A stretch of 64,000 nt of DNA, from assembly GCA_002919305.1 (NCBI GenBank), contig PKFB01000038.1, forward strand, positions 1 to 64,000, written 5' to 3'. The DNA is from Actinomycetales bacterium. GTDB taxonomy: Bacteria; Actinomycetota; Actinomycetes; Mycobacteriales; Micromonosporaceae. Positions 7,408-15,010 of this stretch are shown piece by piece. Every line of letters begins with the position of its first letter. Position 1 is the first letter of the stretch. The notes beneath the pieces are model-generated. The model saw only the letters and a list, made by a program, of their open reading frames with translations. It ran no database searches and was not told the DNA's origin. A program made the translations under genes and the position numbers.

Positions 7408-9696
7408 CTATGTCCAGGAAAAACTTGTTACTATCGGGTCGATCTCATCGAGCCTGGTGCGAAGCAAAGCGAACAGATCCCGCAGTCGCTCACTAGACTT
7501 TCCGTCCCGCCCCTCGGGGTTTCTGGTGGCATAAAAGAGTTGACCGATGTTACGTATGTCACCTTCAGCGGCCCTGGCCAGTTGCTCCACCATCATCCGG
7601 CCACGATCAGCATCTACCTGGGATGCGACCTCCAGCCAACCCTGAACCAAATCGGTCAAATCATCCGGCGACATCTCCTTATACGCACACCGCCAGAAAC
7701 GAATAATGAGCCGATCCGCATATGCCTTCGGCTCTGCTGCGGTGTGCCGGTCGACGCCTATCTCGCTGAACATGCGTTGAAGCATCTGGATCGTCAGGTT
7801 CGTCTGTGCTGGCGACAGTTGATTGTCGTCCAGCCAATCGGTCAGGTACCCCAGCACCGTGGCCAACCCGAGGACAGGCGTCATTCTCATAACGGCGGCT
7901 GTCACCGCCCGACGCACCTGCTCATCACTGCTGTTGGCTAGATGCCGCAGCCGGGTAAAGGCGACACTGGGGTACGCCAGCCCAAAATCACTACCGCACA
8001 CCTGCGCCACGACAAGCTGCAGCTCAGGAGAGGTCGATTTTGCCCACTGGTAGAGACGTTCCCGAATCGTCCGCCCAATTCGTTGATCGATGGCGGCGGT
8101 GCCCAGGAGGCGGACCGCCATCGAACGCTGCAAACGGGCTTTACCGCCGTTCGCTTTGGCATAGGCCCACGTCCACGCAAGCTGGGTCACGATCCAGGCG
8201 TCATGCCGCGCCGCAAGCTCCACCACTCGATCGGCCAGAGCTTCCGCGTGTTCCTGTTTCAACCCGTGTACTTCGGTTGGCACACGGCTCAGCCAGGCGA
8301 GAATGTACTGTCGAAGCGCGGGATACTCGCTCCACACGTGAGACAACACCGAACGCCCATACTGCAGGCGGGTAAATGTGGTGGTCTTCGGATCCAGGGA
8401 CGTTTCTTTAATTTTCTGCAGCTGGGTCACCGCACCGAGGGCAAGCAGCGGATGCGGCAGCTCACACGGCGCCTTGCTTACTTTGAGGAACAACTCGGCC
8501 GCGTTTACCACCACCGCCGCGCCAGCCCCTTCCAGCGCTGCACTAGCCAGCAACAGACTCCGCCGCCAGGGGTCAGGACCTTGATCTTGCTCATCCAGCT
8601 CGGCCCGCAGCTGCCCACTCCAGTCCTCACTCGCGGAGCGCACCGCGTCAACGATGTCCCAGACATGCGTGACCTCGGTGGCGTACACCTCCTTGACCAA
8701 GCGGGCGTACCGTGCCGCCTCCGCTGGCAGGGCCTGTCGCAGTCGCTCCACGACCCAGGTCTGAGTCAGCAACGCGTCGATCAGCTCAGCAGGAAGCGTC
8801 GGCAGATCATCTATAGAAAATTCCAGATGTTTGCGGAACACCGCCGTGGCGTCTGGGATCCCTAAGGCGTATGTTCCCACCGGATCATGACGCCGGAACC
8901 CATCCAGGTCTTTCAAGGGGACAGACAGCACAAGATAGCTGTCCTTCTCCCCGAGGGTTTTACGGAAATCAACCAGATCCTGCTGCGCCTGCTTAATGTC
9001 GTTTTCTGGCGCGTCGACCAGATTAGCGATCAGCACGGTCTCTCGTTCCCAGCCCTTGAGCATTGAGGACAGCCGGAACGGGGGATCGGTGGGCACCCGC
9101 CTGACCTCCCGCTCCCCCAACTCCCTCAGTAGCTGATGGACCAGGTAGATCGAGGCAGCGGTGTGCCCCCTACCAGGCTCACTGCCTATCACCAGCACCC
9201 GATTCGTCCGCAAGGTGAGTAGCCAATTCTCTAGGTCGAACGGCGGCACCACCACGGCGGCTTGCTCCGCCCGCGCTTCAGGTGTCAGCAGCCCTTGGCG
9301 TACTCGCCGACTGTCCGGCCTGGCTTCAAATTCCTCAGCCGGAATTTGCAAAGGAGCGATATAGTTGTTTATGTTGTACTGATCACCTCTAACATTGTTT
9401 TGCGTCTGCGCAGCTTGATAAGTATTGCTTGACCGATCGATATCCCTTCCTGCGTGATATTCAGGAGTGGGGGTTTGTCGGTCTGCTTCCTGTGCCGCAA
9501 CGGCGTCATCGGCGGCAGCATTCGACGCTGAGGCCTCCGGAGAGTCCACCTCCACAGCGTCCCCTATCGACGCATCCGGTTCTGAGGCATCCGACGCATT
9601 AGACAGCGCGGATGACGGACTCGGGATCGCCCCTGAGGCAAACAGAGCGGGATCGAAGTTGTCCTTGGCCGCGTCGTGGGCGTCGGGAGTGGTCAT
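7408..9696 (-). CDS. STAND-like NTPase with N-terminal amyloid-type signalling motif
   Basis: 762-residue protein. Residues 1-77 are a low-complexity Ala/Ser/Asp/Pro leader. Residues 83-110 hold GRDIDRSSNTYQAAQTQNN and RGDQYNINNYI, a motif also present in the partner protein. Then comes a P-loop-like segment VLVIGSEPGRGHTA (about 168-180) where the usual Walker Lys is His178, and a Walker B-like strand VLIANLVDAP (221-230). The rest is helical and includes SSDEQVRRAVTAAV, reminiscent of HEAT-type repeats. The layout (short N-terminal motif, NTPase, repeat sensor) is that of NLR-like STAND proteins. It overlaps the cyclase gene by 4 nt, so the two are coupled. ATP hydrolysis is doubtful with the altered P-loop; a nucleotide-binding switch remains possible. 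Confidence 0.75.
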   Translation of the reverse strand: MTTPDAHDAAKDNFDPALFASGAIPSPSSALSNASDASEPDASIGDAVEVDSPEASASNAAADDAVAAQEADRQTPTPEYHAGRDIDRSSNTYQAAQTQNNVRGDQYNINNYIAPLQIPAEEFEARPDSRRVRQGLLTPEARAEQAAVVVPPFDLENWLLTLRTNRVLVIGSEPGRGHTAASIYLVHQLLRELGEREVRRVPTDPPFRLSSMLKGWERETVLIANLVDAPENDIKQAQQDLVDFRKTLGEKDSYLVLSVPLKDLDGFRRHDPVGTYALGIPDATAVFRKHLEFSIDDLPTLPAELIDALLTQTWVVERLRQALPAEAARYARLVKEVYATEVTHVWDIVDAVRSASEDWSGQLRAELDEQDQGPDPWRRSLLLASAALEGAGAAVVVNAAELFLKVSKAPCELPHPLLALGAVTQLQKIKETSLDPKTTTFTRLQYGRSVLSHVWSEYPALRQYILAWLSRVPTEVHGLKQEHAEALADRVVELAARHDAWIVTQLAWTWAYAKANGGKARLQRSMAVRLLGTAAIDQRIGRTIRERLYQWAKSTSPELQLVVAQVCGSDFGLAYPSVAFTRLRHLANSSDEQVRRAVTAAVMRMTPVLGLATVLGYLTDWLDDNQLSPAQTNLTIQMLQRMFSEIGVDRHTAAEPKAYADRLIIRFWRCAYKEMSPDDLTDLVQGWLEVASQVDADRGRMMVEQLARAAEGDIRNIGQLFYATRNPEGRDGKSSERLRDLFALLRTRLDEIDPIVTSFSWT
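9367..9450 (-). other. Signalling motif at N-terminus of the NTPase (residues 83-110)
   Basis: Encodes GRDID-R-S-S-NT-Y-Q-A, then QNNVRGDQYNINNY. It matches the cyclase C-terminal copy at GRDID, S, NT, A, Q and RGD in the same spacing. Gly/Asn/Gln-rich motifs of this type in effector and NLR pairs are known as bacterial amyloid signalling sequences. Confidence 0.6.
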
Positions 9697-10757
9697 GCCC
9701 CCACCTCCGGCGTGGTGTCCTGCGCCTCATCCGCCCCACCCTGCTGAGAGCGGGATACGCGAAGACCGAAGGCCATATCGCCGCGGGCGTGGTACTGGTC
9801 GCCGCCGGCGTTCCAGGTGTTGTGGGACTGGTCGATGTCCCGACCCACGATGGTGTGGCCGCTGCCGGATACGGAGCCGATGACGCCGGTCGTGCCGGTG
9901 ATGTTCCCTGTCGTCACGGAGTGGTCGTGGAGCCCACCGTTGACGTCTCGCAGTTGAACCGTTCGCCCCCGCGGTCGCCCGCTGACCTTGTTGACGGAGA
10001 CGCTGGCAGCGGCTGACGCTGATGGAGTTGGGGACGGGGCTGGCCTCGCCACGGTTCCGTTGTCTTTGTTCTCCTCCCGTCCTGGCTGCACCCCCAGCAG
10101 CCCGTACCGGAGCAGGTCTCCAGATGGCACCGGGACCCGCAGATACGCGGTTCCCTGGAAATCCTTGCTCTCAATCTTCACGGGCGCGGCAACGAACTCG
10201 CTCTCCTTCCGGCCCGCATATCCTGTCCGGACCACTTCGGCGATGACGTTTTCCGAGATCGCCGCCGCTAAGAAAGTCACATCTGGATCAGAGCGGTCCA
10301 GCAGAACCCGCAGCGGTTCGGCGTCCACTAGACGATGAGTATCGATCATGGTCTTGCCTACCGGAGAGCCATACGCGAGCTCCTTGAGCATCTCAACCGG
10401 CCCTTTATTCAGACTCAGCCGCATTCGCAGCTTGATTCCCTCAGCTCGCAGTTCGGTATCCCGCTGTCGCAGCACCGCCTGCAACACATCCAGGTACCTG
10501 TCCAGTACCTGCGGAAGGAGACCGGAATCGAAGCCGACGATGAAACCGTCCCCGGTGCTGTCAGGGAACTTCTGGTGGGTCCACAACTTGGCCAGCCCAC
10601 TGTCGCGTGCGGCCTGCTCCAAAACCTGAGGAATGAGGTGAGCGAGCCGGTTCTGTTGGGCGTCCCGGTAGCGACTGAAGTCCTTGGTATCCACCACCAT
10701 GATCGCGATATCGGGAGGGAGAGTGCGGGATCTCGGAAAGTCCATGAAGTCGTTCAC
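9693..10757 (-). CDS. Class III nucleotide-cyclase-like protein with C-terminal signalling motif
   Basis: 354 residues. Residues 14-210 resemble a class III cyclase homology domain: VVDTKDFS supplies the first metal Asp (Asp23), STGDGF the second (Asp70), LRMRLSLNKGPVE the central strand, and THRLVDA supplies the Arg of the usual NxxxR (Arg142). The Asn normally four residues before that Arg is Ile138 here, so activity is uncertain. A Pro/Ser/Ala linker (238-252) leads to Gly-rich repeats (RDVNGGLHDH, GNITGTTGVIG) and then GRDIDQSHNTWNAGGDQYHA with RGD (305-327), shared with the next protein. GTG at 10757 is the start; an ATG four codons on is possible. A Crp/Fnr gene lies upstream. May make a cyclic nucleotide as a signal or act as an effector activated by the NTPase. 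Confidence 0.75.
   Translation of the reverse strand: MNDFMDFPRSRTLPPDIAIMVVDTKDFSRYRDAQQNRLAHLIPQVLEQAARDSGLAKLWTHQKFPDSTGDGFIVGFDSGLLPQVLDRYLDVLQAVLRQRDTELRAEGIKLRMRLSLNKGPVEMLKELAYGSPVGKTMIDTHRLVDAEPLRVLLDRSDPDVTFLAAAISENVIAEVVRTGYAGRKESEFVAAPVKIESKDFQGTAYLRVPVPSGDLLRYGLLGVQPGREENKDNGTVARPAPSPTPSASAAASVSVNKVSGRPRGRTVQLRDVNGGLHDHSVTTGNITGTTGVIGSVSGSGHTIVGRDIDQSHNTWNAGGDQYHARGDMAFGLRVSRSQQGGADEAQDTTPEVGA
9774..9845 (-). other. Signalling motif at C-terminus of the cyclase-like protein (residues 305-328)
   Basis: Encodes GRDID-Q-S-H-NT-W-N-A-G-G-D-Q-Y-H-A-RGD. The same skeleton occurs near the start of the downstream NTPase. The 35 residues before it add repeated G-x-I/V-x-G units, typical of beta-solenoid or amyloid-forming tails. 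Confidence 0.6.
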
Positions 10758-10985
10758 GCGTGTACTCCCGTATTCCTGTCATCGATCCGCCGCTTTGCGG
10801 TGAAGCGGGATGTCGAGGCCATGCTGGCGCCACCGAAAGACCGGTTCCGTCCAACTTTGGACGCACAGCGCGTGGTCGATGGCACATCAGTGGCGTGCTG
10901 AAAGATGGCACCGGCGGTACCGGGGACGAGCTGAAAGTGGATATGGCTGACGGGCGCGGTACCGCGATCGGTCGACGCGTAACCT

Positions 10986-11678
10986 TCACCCATCCAGGGC
11001 GTACCGTCGCAGATGTTCGAGATCGGTCACCGTGATCCGTGACCGCGCGATACGGATGAGTCCGCGTCGTTTCCAGTCCGCTAAAACCGGAGTGATGGAG
11101 CTGCGTGCCAGGCCAAGTCCAGCCGCCAGTTCTTCTTGGGACATGGGGACCGTGAGGGGATCAGGATGATCCGGGCCGGCGGCCTCCACGATATCGAGCA
11201 GGAGTCCAGCTAACCGCTCGGCGGGACGGCGGTGGGCGAGGCGCCAGGTGTACGCGGCTGTCTCGCGGATCTTCGCGACCATGTAGCGGTCGAGCTGTTC
11301 GGCGATCCCGTACCGGCGTACGGATGCGGTGAACTTCGCATCGGAGATGACGTAGGCGATGGCGGGTTCTAAGGCGATGACCGTGGCGGACCGAGGTCCG
11401 TGGTCGGTCCGTGCGAACTCACCTAACAGGTCACCGGGGCCACGAACCGCGACGAGCACCTCACGCCCGTCCGGTTCGGCGTATAACGCCTTCACACGCC
11501 CGTTTACCAGCGCTACCACAAATTGCCCCGGGTCCCCTTGGATCAGCAGTGGGGAACCACGGTGATAAACACGCCGCACACCGGCCTGCACCAGGTTCGC
11601 CCAAGCGGTAGGCGGAATAAGCGCGCGAAATCCACGTGGTTCACCACGTGACGTCGCGAATGGCCTGACACCACGCAT
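10986..11678 (-). CDS. Crp/Fnr family transcriptional regulator
   Basis: 230 residues. The N-terminal cyclic-nucleotide-binding beta-roll spans about residues 20-130 (RGSPLLIQGDPGQFVV, GREVLVAVRGPGDLLGEFA, RSATVIALEPA), followed by a dimer helix and a C-terminal winged helix (MSQEELAAGLGLARSSITPV). The phosphate-binding cassette is GDLLGEFA-x7-RSATV, close to the cNMP-binding consensus. It lies 228 bp upstream of the cyclase-like gene on the same strand, so it may respond to that protein's product or control the operon. The N-terminus is uncertain: an 18-bp palindrome sits within the first 15 codons, so a later start is possible. Confidence 0.88.
   Translation of the reverse strand: MRGVRPFATSRGEPRGFRALIPPTAWANLVQAGVRRVYHRGSPLLIQGDPGQFVVALVNGRVKALYAEPDGREVLVAVRGPGDLLGEFARTDHGPRSATVIALEPAIAYVISDAKFTASVRRYGIAEQLDRYMVAKIRETAAYTWRLAHRRPAERLAGLLLDIVEAAGPDHPDPLTVPMSQEELAAGLGLARSSITPVLADWKRRGLIRIARSRITVTDLEHLRRYALDG
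11633..11650. promoter_or_regulatory. 18-bp inverted repeat at the start of the Crp gene
   Basis: CACGTGGT-TC-ACCACGTG, a perfect 8-bp inverted repeat with a 2-nt centre. It lies 28-45 nt inside the annotated start of the Crp/Fnr gene. The two-fold symmetry suits a Crp dimer and autoregulation if translation really starts further in. Confidence 0.4.
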
Positions 11679-11762
11679 ACAGGGCTTGAGCTTAGCATAA
11701 TTGCGACGTCACGGTCCTCCCAGGTCGGGAAGGATAAAAGATCAGCGTTGTTACTTATAGAT

Positions 11763-11824
11763 CAAAAACAATATGGTGGGCTATGCGCGCCTGATGCGAA
11801 GCTGCGTCAGCGGCATCGCCCACC
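11763..11824 (-). terminator. Rho-independent terminator of xylB
   Basis: Long imperfect hairpin: GGTGGGC (11775-11781) pairs with GCCCACC (11818-11824), and inside it CTGATGC pairs with GCGTCAG. On the minus strand it is followed by ATTGTTTTTGAT, a T tract. It begins 50 bp after the xylB stop codon. Confidence 0.8.
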
Positions 11825-11873
11825 AGGAAAAACGATGCGAATTGATGTCTAGTCAGTCGAAACGCTGGACGCC

Positions 11874-13271
11874 TCAAGACTTCAACAGGTTCAGGGCGCG
11901 GTCACGCACCTCGCCGTAGACCTGGCGTACCTTCTCGTCCGGGGTGCCGGTCACGGTGGCGCCGGCGACCGGCCACTCCGGCGGTTCGGCCTTCCCTGAC
12001 AGCGCCCAGGCGGCCTGCCGGGCGGCGCCCAAGGCCACGTACTCCCCCGGCTCGGGCACCTCCACAGGGACACCGAACAGGCTGGGCGCGATCGCGCGTA
12101 CCGCCTCTGACTTGGCGGCCCCACCGATCAGCAGCACCCGCTCCACACGGGTGCCCTGGGCCCGGATGGCGTCGATACCGTCGGCCAAACCGCACAGCAT
12201 GCCCTCCACAGCGGCCCGAGCGAAGTTGGCCGGGGAGGCGTTGCCTCGGGTCAGTCCAGCGAGCAGCCCACGCGCGGAGGGCAGGTTTGGGGTGCGCTCA
12301 CCGTCCAGGTAGGGCAGGAGGGTCAGGCCACCAGCGCCGGGTTCGGCGGACAGGGCCAGCTGGTTGAGTCGGTCCAGGTCGACCCCCAGCAGGTCAGCGG
12401 CGGCGGTGAGGACCCGAGCGGCGTTGAGGGTGCAGACCAGGGGCAGGAAGCGTCCGGTGGCGTCCGCGAAGCCCGCGACGGCTCCGCTGGCGTCGGCCGA
12501 CGGAGCCTCCGCGACTGCGAAGACGGTGCCGGAGGTTCCCAGCGACACCACCACGTCGCCGGGCTTCAACCCCAACCCGAGTGCCGCGCCCATGTTGTCA
12601 CCGGTACCGGGTGCGATCACCGCTCCGTCGGCGGTCTGACCCACCACGTCAGCCGGGCCGGCTACCCGGGGCACCTCCAGCTCCCGACCGAAGGCCAACC
12701 GGAGCAGATCCAGGCGGTACGCCCCCTCGGACGGTGACCAGTACCCGGTGCCAGAGGCGTCTCCGCGGTCGGTGGTGGGGGTCCGGTTGGGGTCGGCGGT
12801 CAGGGCCAAGCGGTGGGTGATGTAGTCGTGGGGCAGCATGACCGCGGTCGTCCGGGCGGCGAGGTCGGGTTCGTGCCGGGCGAACCACCGCAGTTTGGTG
12901 ACGGTGAAGCTGGCGACCGGAACCGAGCCGGTGGCGTTGGCCCATGCTTCGGCGCCGCCTAGTTCCGCGATCAGATCCTCAGCGGCCCCGGCGGAGCGGG
13001 TGTCGTTCCACAGCAGGGCGGGGCGGACCACGGTGCCGGCTTCGTCCACACACACCATCCCGTGCTGCTGACCGGCGACGGCGATGGCGGCGACACCCTC
13101 AAGCAGCCCGCCCGATGCCTCGGTGAAGGCCTCCCACCACACGGCGGGATCGACCTCGGTGGTGTCAGGGTGCCCAGCCCGCCCTTCACGGACCACCGCC
13201 CCGGTGTCTGCGTCGCAGACCAGCACCTTGGTTGACTGGGTCGAGCAGTCCACTCCGGCGACCAGCGTCAT
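11874..13271 (-). CDS. xylB: Xylulokinase
   Basis: FGGY-family sugar kinase, 465 residues, phosphorylating D-xylulose to xylulose 5-phosphate after XylA has isomerised xylose. Landmarks: the N-terminal phosphate-1 motif [23 protein letters not shown] (family signature), [30 protein letters not shown] (phosphate 2) and [15 protein letters not shown] (adenosine site). Length is a little short of the usual 480-500. It is transcribed away from xylA with a shared 391-bp control region that holds an inverted repeat, and is followed by its own terminator. Confidence 0.96.
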   Translation of the reverse strand: MTLVAGVDCSTQSTKVLVCDADTGAVVREGRAGHPDTTEVDPAVWWEAFTEASGGLLEGVAAIAVAGQQHGMVCVDEAGTVVRPALLWNDTRSAGAAEDLIAELGGAEAWANATGSVPVASFTVTKLRWFARHEPDLAARTTAVMLPHDYITHRLALTADPNRTPTTDRGDASGTGYWSPSEGAYRLDLLRLAFGRELEVPRVAGPADVVGQTADGAVIAPGTGDNMGAALGLGLKPGDVVVSLGTSGTVFAVAEAPSADASGAVAGFADATGRFLPLVCTLNAARVLTAAADLLGVDLDRLNQLALSAEPGAGGLTLLPYLDGERTPNLPSARGLLAGLTRGNASPANFARAAVEGMLCGLADGIDAIRAQGTRVERVLLIGGAAKSEAVRAIAPSLFGVPVEVPEPGEYVALGAARQAAWALSGKAEPPEWPVAGATVTGTPDEKVRQVYGEVRDRALNLLKS

Positions 13272-13662
13272 CTTTCACGTCCCTTCCTGGCGTGGTGCCT
13301 TACCGGCTTCCCCTTACCGGCTCCGACGATGAACGGGGCGGCCGCTCCCGGCAACGGTGGAGTGGCCCGAACGACGATCACGCACGGGTAAGGTCTGTGG
13401 TGTACGCAGCGGTACACACAGTCGCCGTAGTTCAAGGGCCACGCTGTCGAAAGCTATCCGAGAGCTTTCGATAACGGAAGCCCGGGCTACGCCTGGAAAC
13501 CTGCTCTTGACCCTCTCATTCCAGCTCCTTAGCGTAAGGGTTCGCCCGCAGAGTTCCGGAGCAGTCTGTTTCGAGATTCTGTCGAAAGCTTCCCCGTCAC
13601 CGCCTCCACCTGGAAGGCTCACTGACGAGGTAAACACTCCCCCGAGGAGGCACGAGGACAAC
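13272..13662. other. xylB-xylA divergent control region
   Basis: Non-coding interval between the divergent xylose genes. It contains the inverted repeat at 13447-13471 and another half-copy CGAAAGCTT at 13578-13586. A good ribosome site (GAGGAGG at 13644-13650) precedes xylA. In-frame extensions of xylA into this region lack any xylose isomerase similarity. Confidence 0.7.
13447..13471. promoter_or_regulatory. Candidate xylose operator
   Basis: TCGAAAGCT (13447-13455), 7-nt centre, AGCTTTCGA (13463-13471): perfect 9-bp arms. CGAAA/TTTCG-type repeats are typical targets of sugar-responsive LacI or ROK repressors of actinomycete xylose and xylan genes. The regulator gene itself is not in the window. 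Confidence 0.55.
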
Positions 13663-14823
13663 ATGACTGGCGACTACACCCCTACCCGTGAGGACCGTTT
13701 CTCCTTCGGTCTGTGGACGGTCGGCTGGCAAGGTGTGGACGTGTTCGGCCACGCCGTACGGCCCCCACTGGACCCGGTGGAGACGGTGCATAAGCTCGCG
13801 GAACTGGGCGCCTACGGCGTGTCCTTCCACGATGACGACCTGATCCCATTTGGTGCGGACGAGGCGACCCGGGAGAAGCTGATCAGCCGGTTCAAGACGG
13901 CCCTGTCTGAGACCGGCCTGGTCTGTTCGATGGCGACCACGAACCTCTTCCAGCACCCGATATTCAAAGACGGTGGTTTCACCGCGAATGACCGCTCGGT
14001 GCGCCGGTTCGCCATTCGTAAGGTGCTCCGGAACCTCGATCTCGCCGCCGAGCTGGGTGCCCCCACATACGTGCTGTGGGGCGGCCGGGAAGGCGCCGAG
14101 TCCGGCGCTGCCAAGGACGTCAAGGCGGCCTTGGACCGGTACAAGGAGGCGCTGGACATCCTGTGCTCCTACGTGATCGAGCGCGGATACAACATCCGGT
14201 TCGCTCTCGAGCCCAAGCCCAACGAGCCGCGTGGAGACATCCTGCTGCCCACGATCGGGCACGCTCTGGCGTTCATCAACACTCTGGAGCACCCGGAGCT
14301 GGTGGGTCTCAACCCTGAGATCGGGCACGAGGAGATGGCCGGTCTTAACTTCGCCCACGGCATCACCCAGGCGCTGTGGCACGGCAAGCTGTTCCACGTC
14401 GACCTCAACGGTCAGACCGGTCCGCGCTTCGACCAGGACCTCCGCTTCGGCGCTGGCAACCTGCGTGGGGCGTTCTGGACGGTGGACGCGTTGGAGAACG
14501 GCGGGTACACCGGGCCGCGGCACTTCGACTACAAGCCGCCGCGTACCGAGGACATCGAGGGCGTGTGGGTGACCGCCGCGGCCTGCATGCGGAACTACCT
14601 GATCCTGAAGGAGAAGGTGGCCGCGTTCCGGTCCGACCCGGCCGTGATCGAGGCTCTGGAGGCGGCGCGGCTTCACGAGCTGGCCCAGCCGACCCTGGGT
14701 GAGGGTGAGAGCCTGGACGCGCTCCGTGCCGAGGAGTTCGACCCGGACGCCGCCGCAGCGCGTGGTCTGGCCTACGAGGCACTCGACCAGCTGGCGTTGG
14801 AGCACCTGCTGGGCGTTCGCTGA
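13663..14823 (+). CDS. xylA: Xylose isomerase
   Basis: Group I (short) xylose isomerase, 386 residues, converting D-xylose to D-xylulose; cytoplasmic, metal-dependent TIM barrel. Active-site features are all present: His56 in [10 protein letters not shown], the [13 protein letters not shown] segment with the catalytic Glu and Lys, [13 protein letters not shown] with metal Glu and His, [18 protein letters not shown] with metal Asp residues, and HFDYKPPRT. The ATG at 13663 follows GAGGAGG and gives the standard N-terminus; the frame is open further upstream but that part is unrelated. Works with XylB across the shared control region. Confidence 0.98.
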   Translation: MTGDYTPTREDRFSFGLWTVGWQGVDVFGHAVRPPLDPVETVHKLAELGAYGVSFHDDDLIPFGADEATREKLISRFKTALSETGLVCSMATTNLFQHPIFKDGGFTANDRSVRRFAIRKVLRNLDLAAELGAPTYVLWGGREGAESGAAKDVKAALDRYKEALDILCSYVIERGYNIRFALEPKPNEPRGDILLPTIGHALAFINTLEHPELVGLNPEIGHEEMAGLNFAHGITQALWHGKLFHVDLNGQTGPRFDQDLRFGAGNLRGAFWTVDALENGGYTGPRHFDYKPPRTEDIEGVWVTAAACMRNYLILKEKVAAFRSDPAVIEALEAARLHELAQPTLGEGESLDALRAEEFDPDAAAARGLAYEALDQLALEHLLGVR

Positions 14824-14865
14824 CCTACCCTGACCGGTCCTGACCGGCTGGGTTCATCCGTTCGT

Positions 14866-14917
14866 GCCCTCCACTCGTCCGGGCGTACCCCGGTGGATCA
14901 CCGGATGGGTGGAGGGC
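14866..14917. terminator. Hairpin after xylA
   Basis: GCCCTCCAC (14866-14874) pairs with GTGGAGGGC (14909-14917), and inside it CCGG-containing stems can form (TCCGG with CCGGA or CCGGTG with CACCGG). No T tract; a probable terminator or RNA end for xylA, 42 bp after its stop. Confidence 0.55.
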
Positions 14918-15010
14918 GCTGTCGTAGTCCCGTAGCGTTCCGTTGTCACGACGTTTCATCCGTCGTCCCTCGCCGCATACCCTTCGGTACATGTATGGAG
15001 GCGGTAGGCC

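Noticed and set aside
10914..10965. Two GCGGTACC-containing palindromic boxes upstream of the cyclase-like gene
   Set aside because: Short and GC-rich, likely by chance; mentioned only as possible Crp targets.
13597..14805. Long open frame on the minus strand opposite xylA
   Set aside because: It is the complement of a strongly conserved xylose isomerase gene; its residues look like GC-rich shadow translation.
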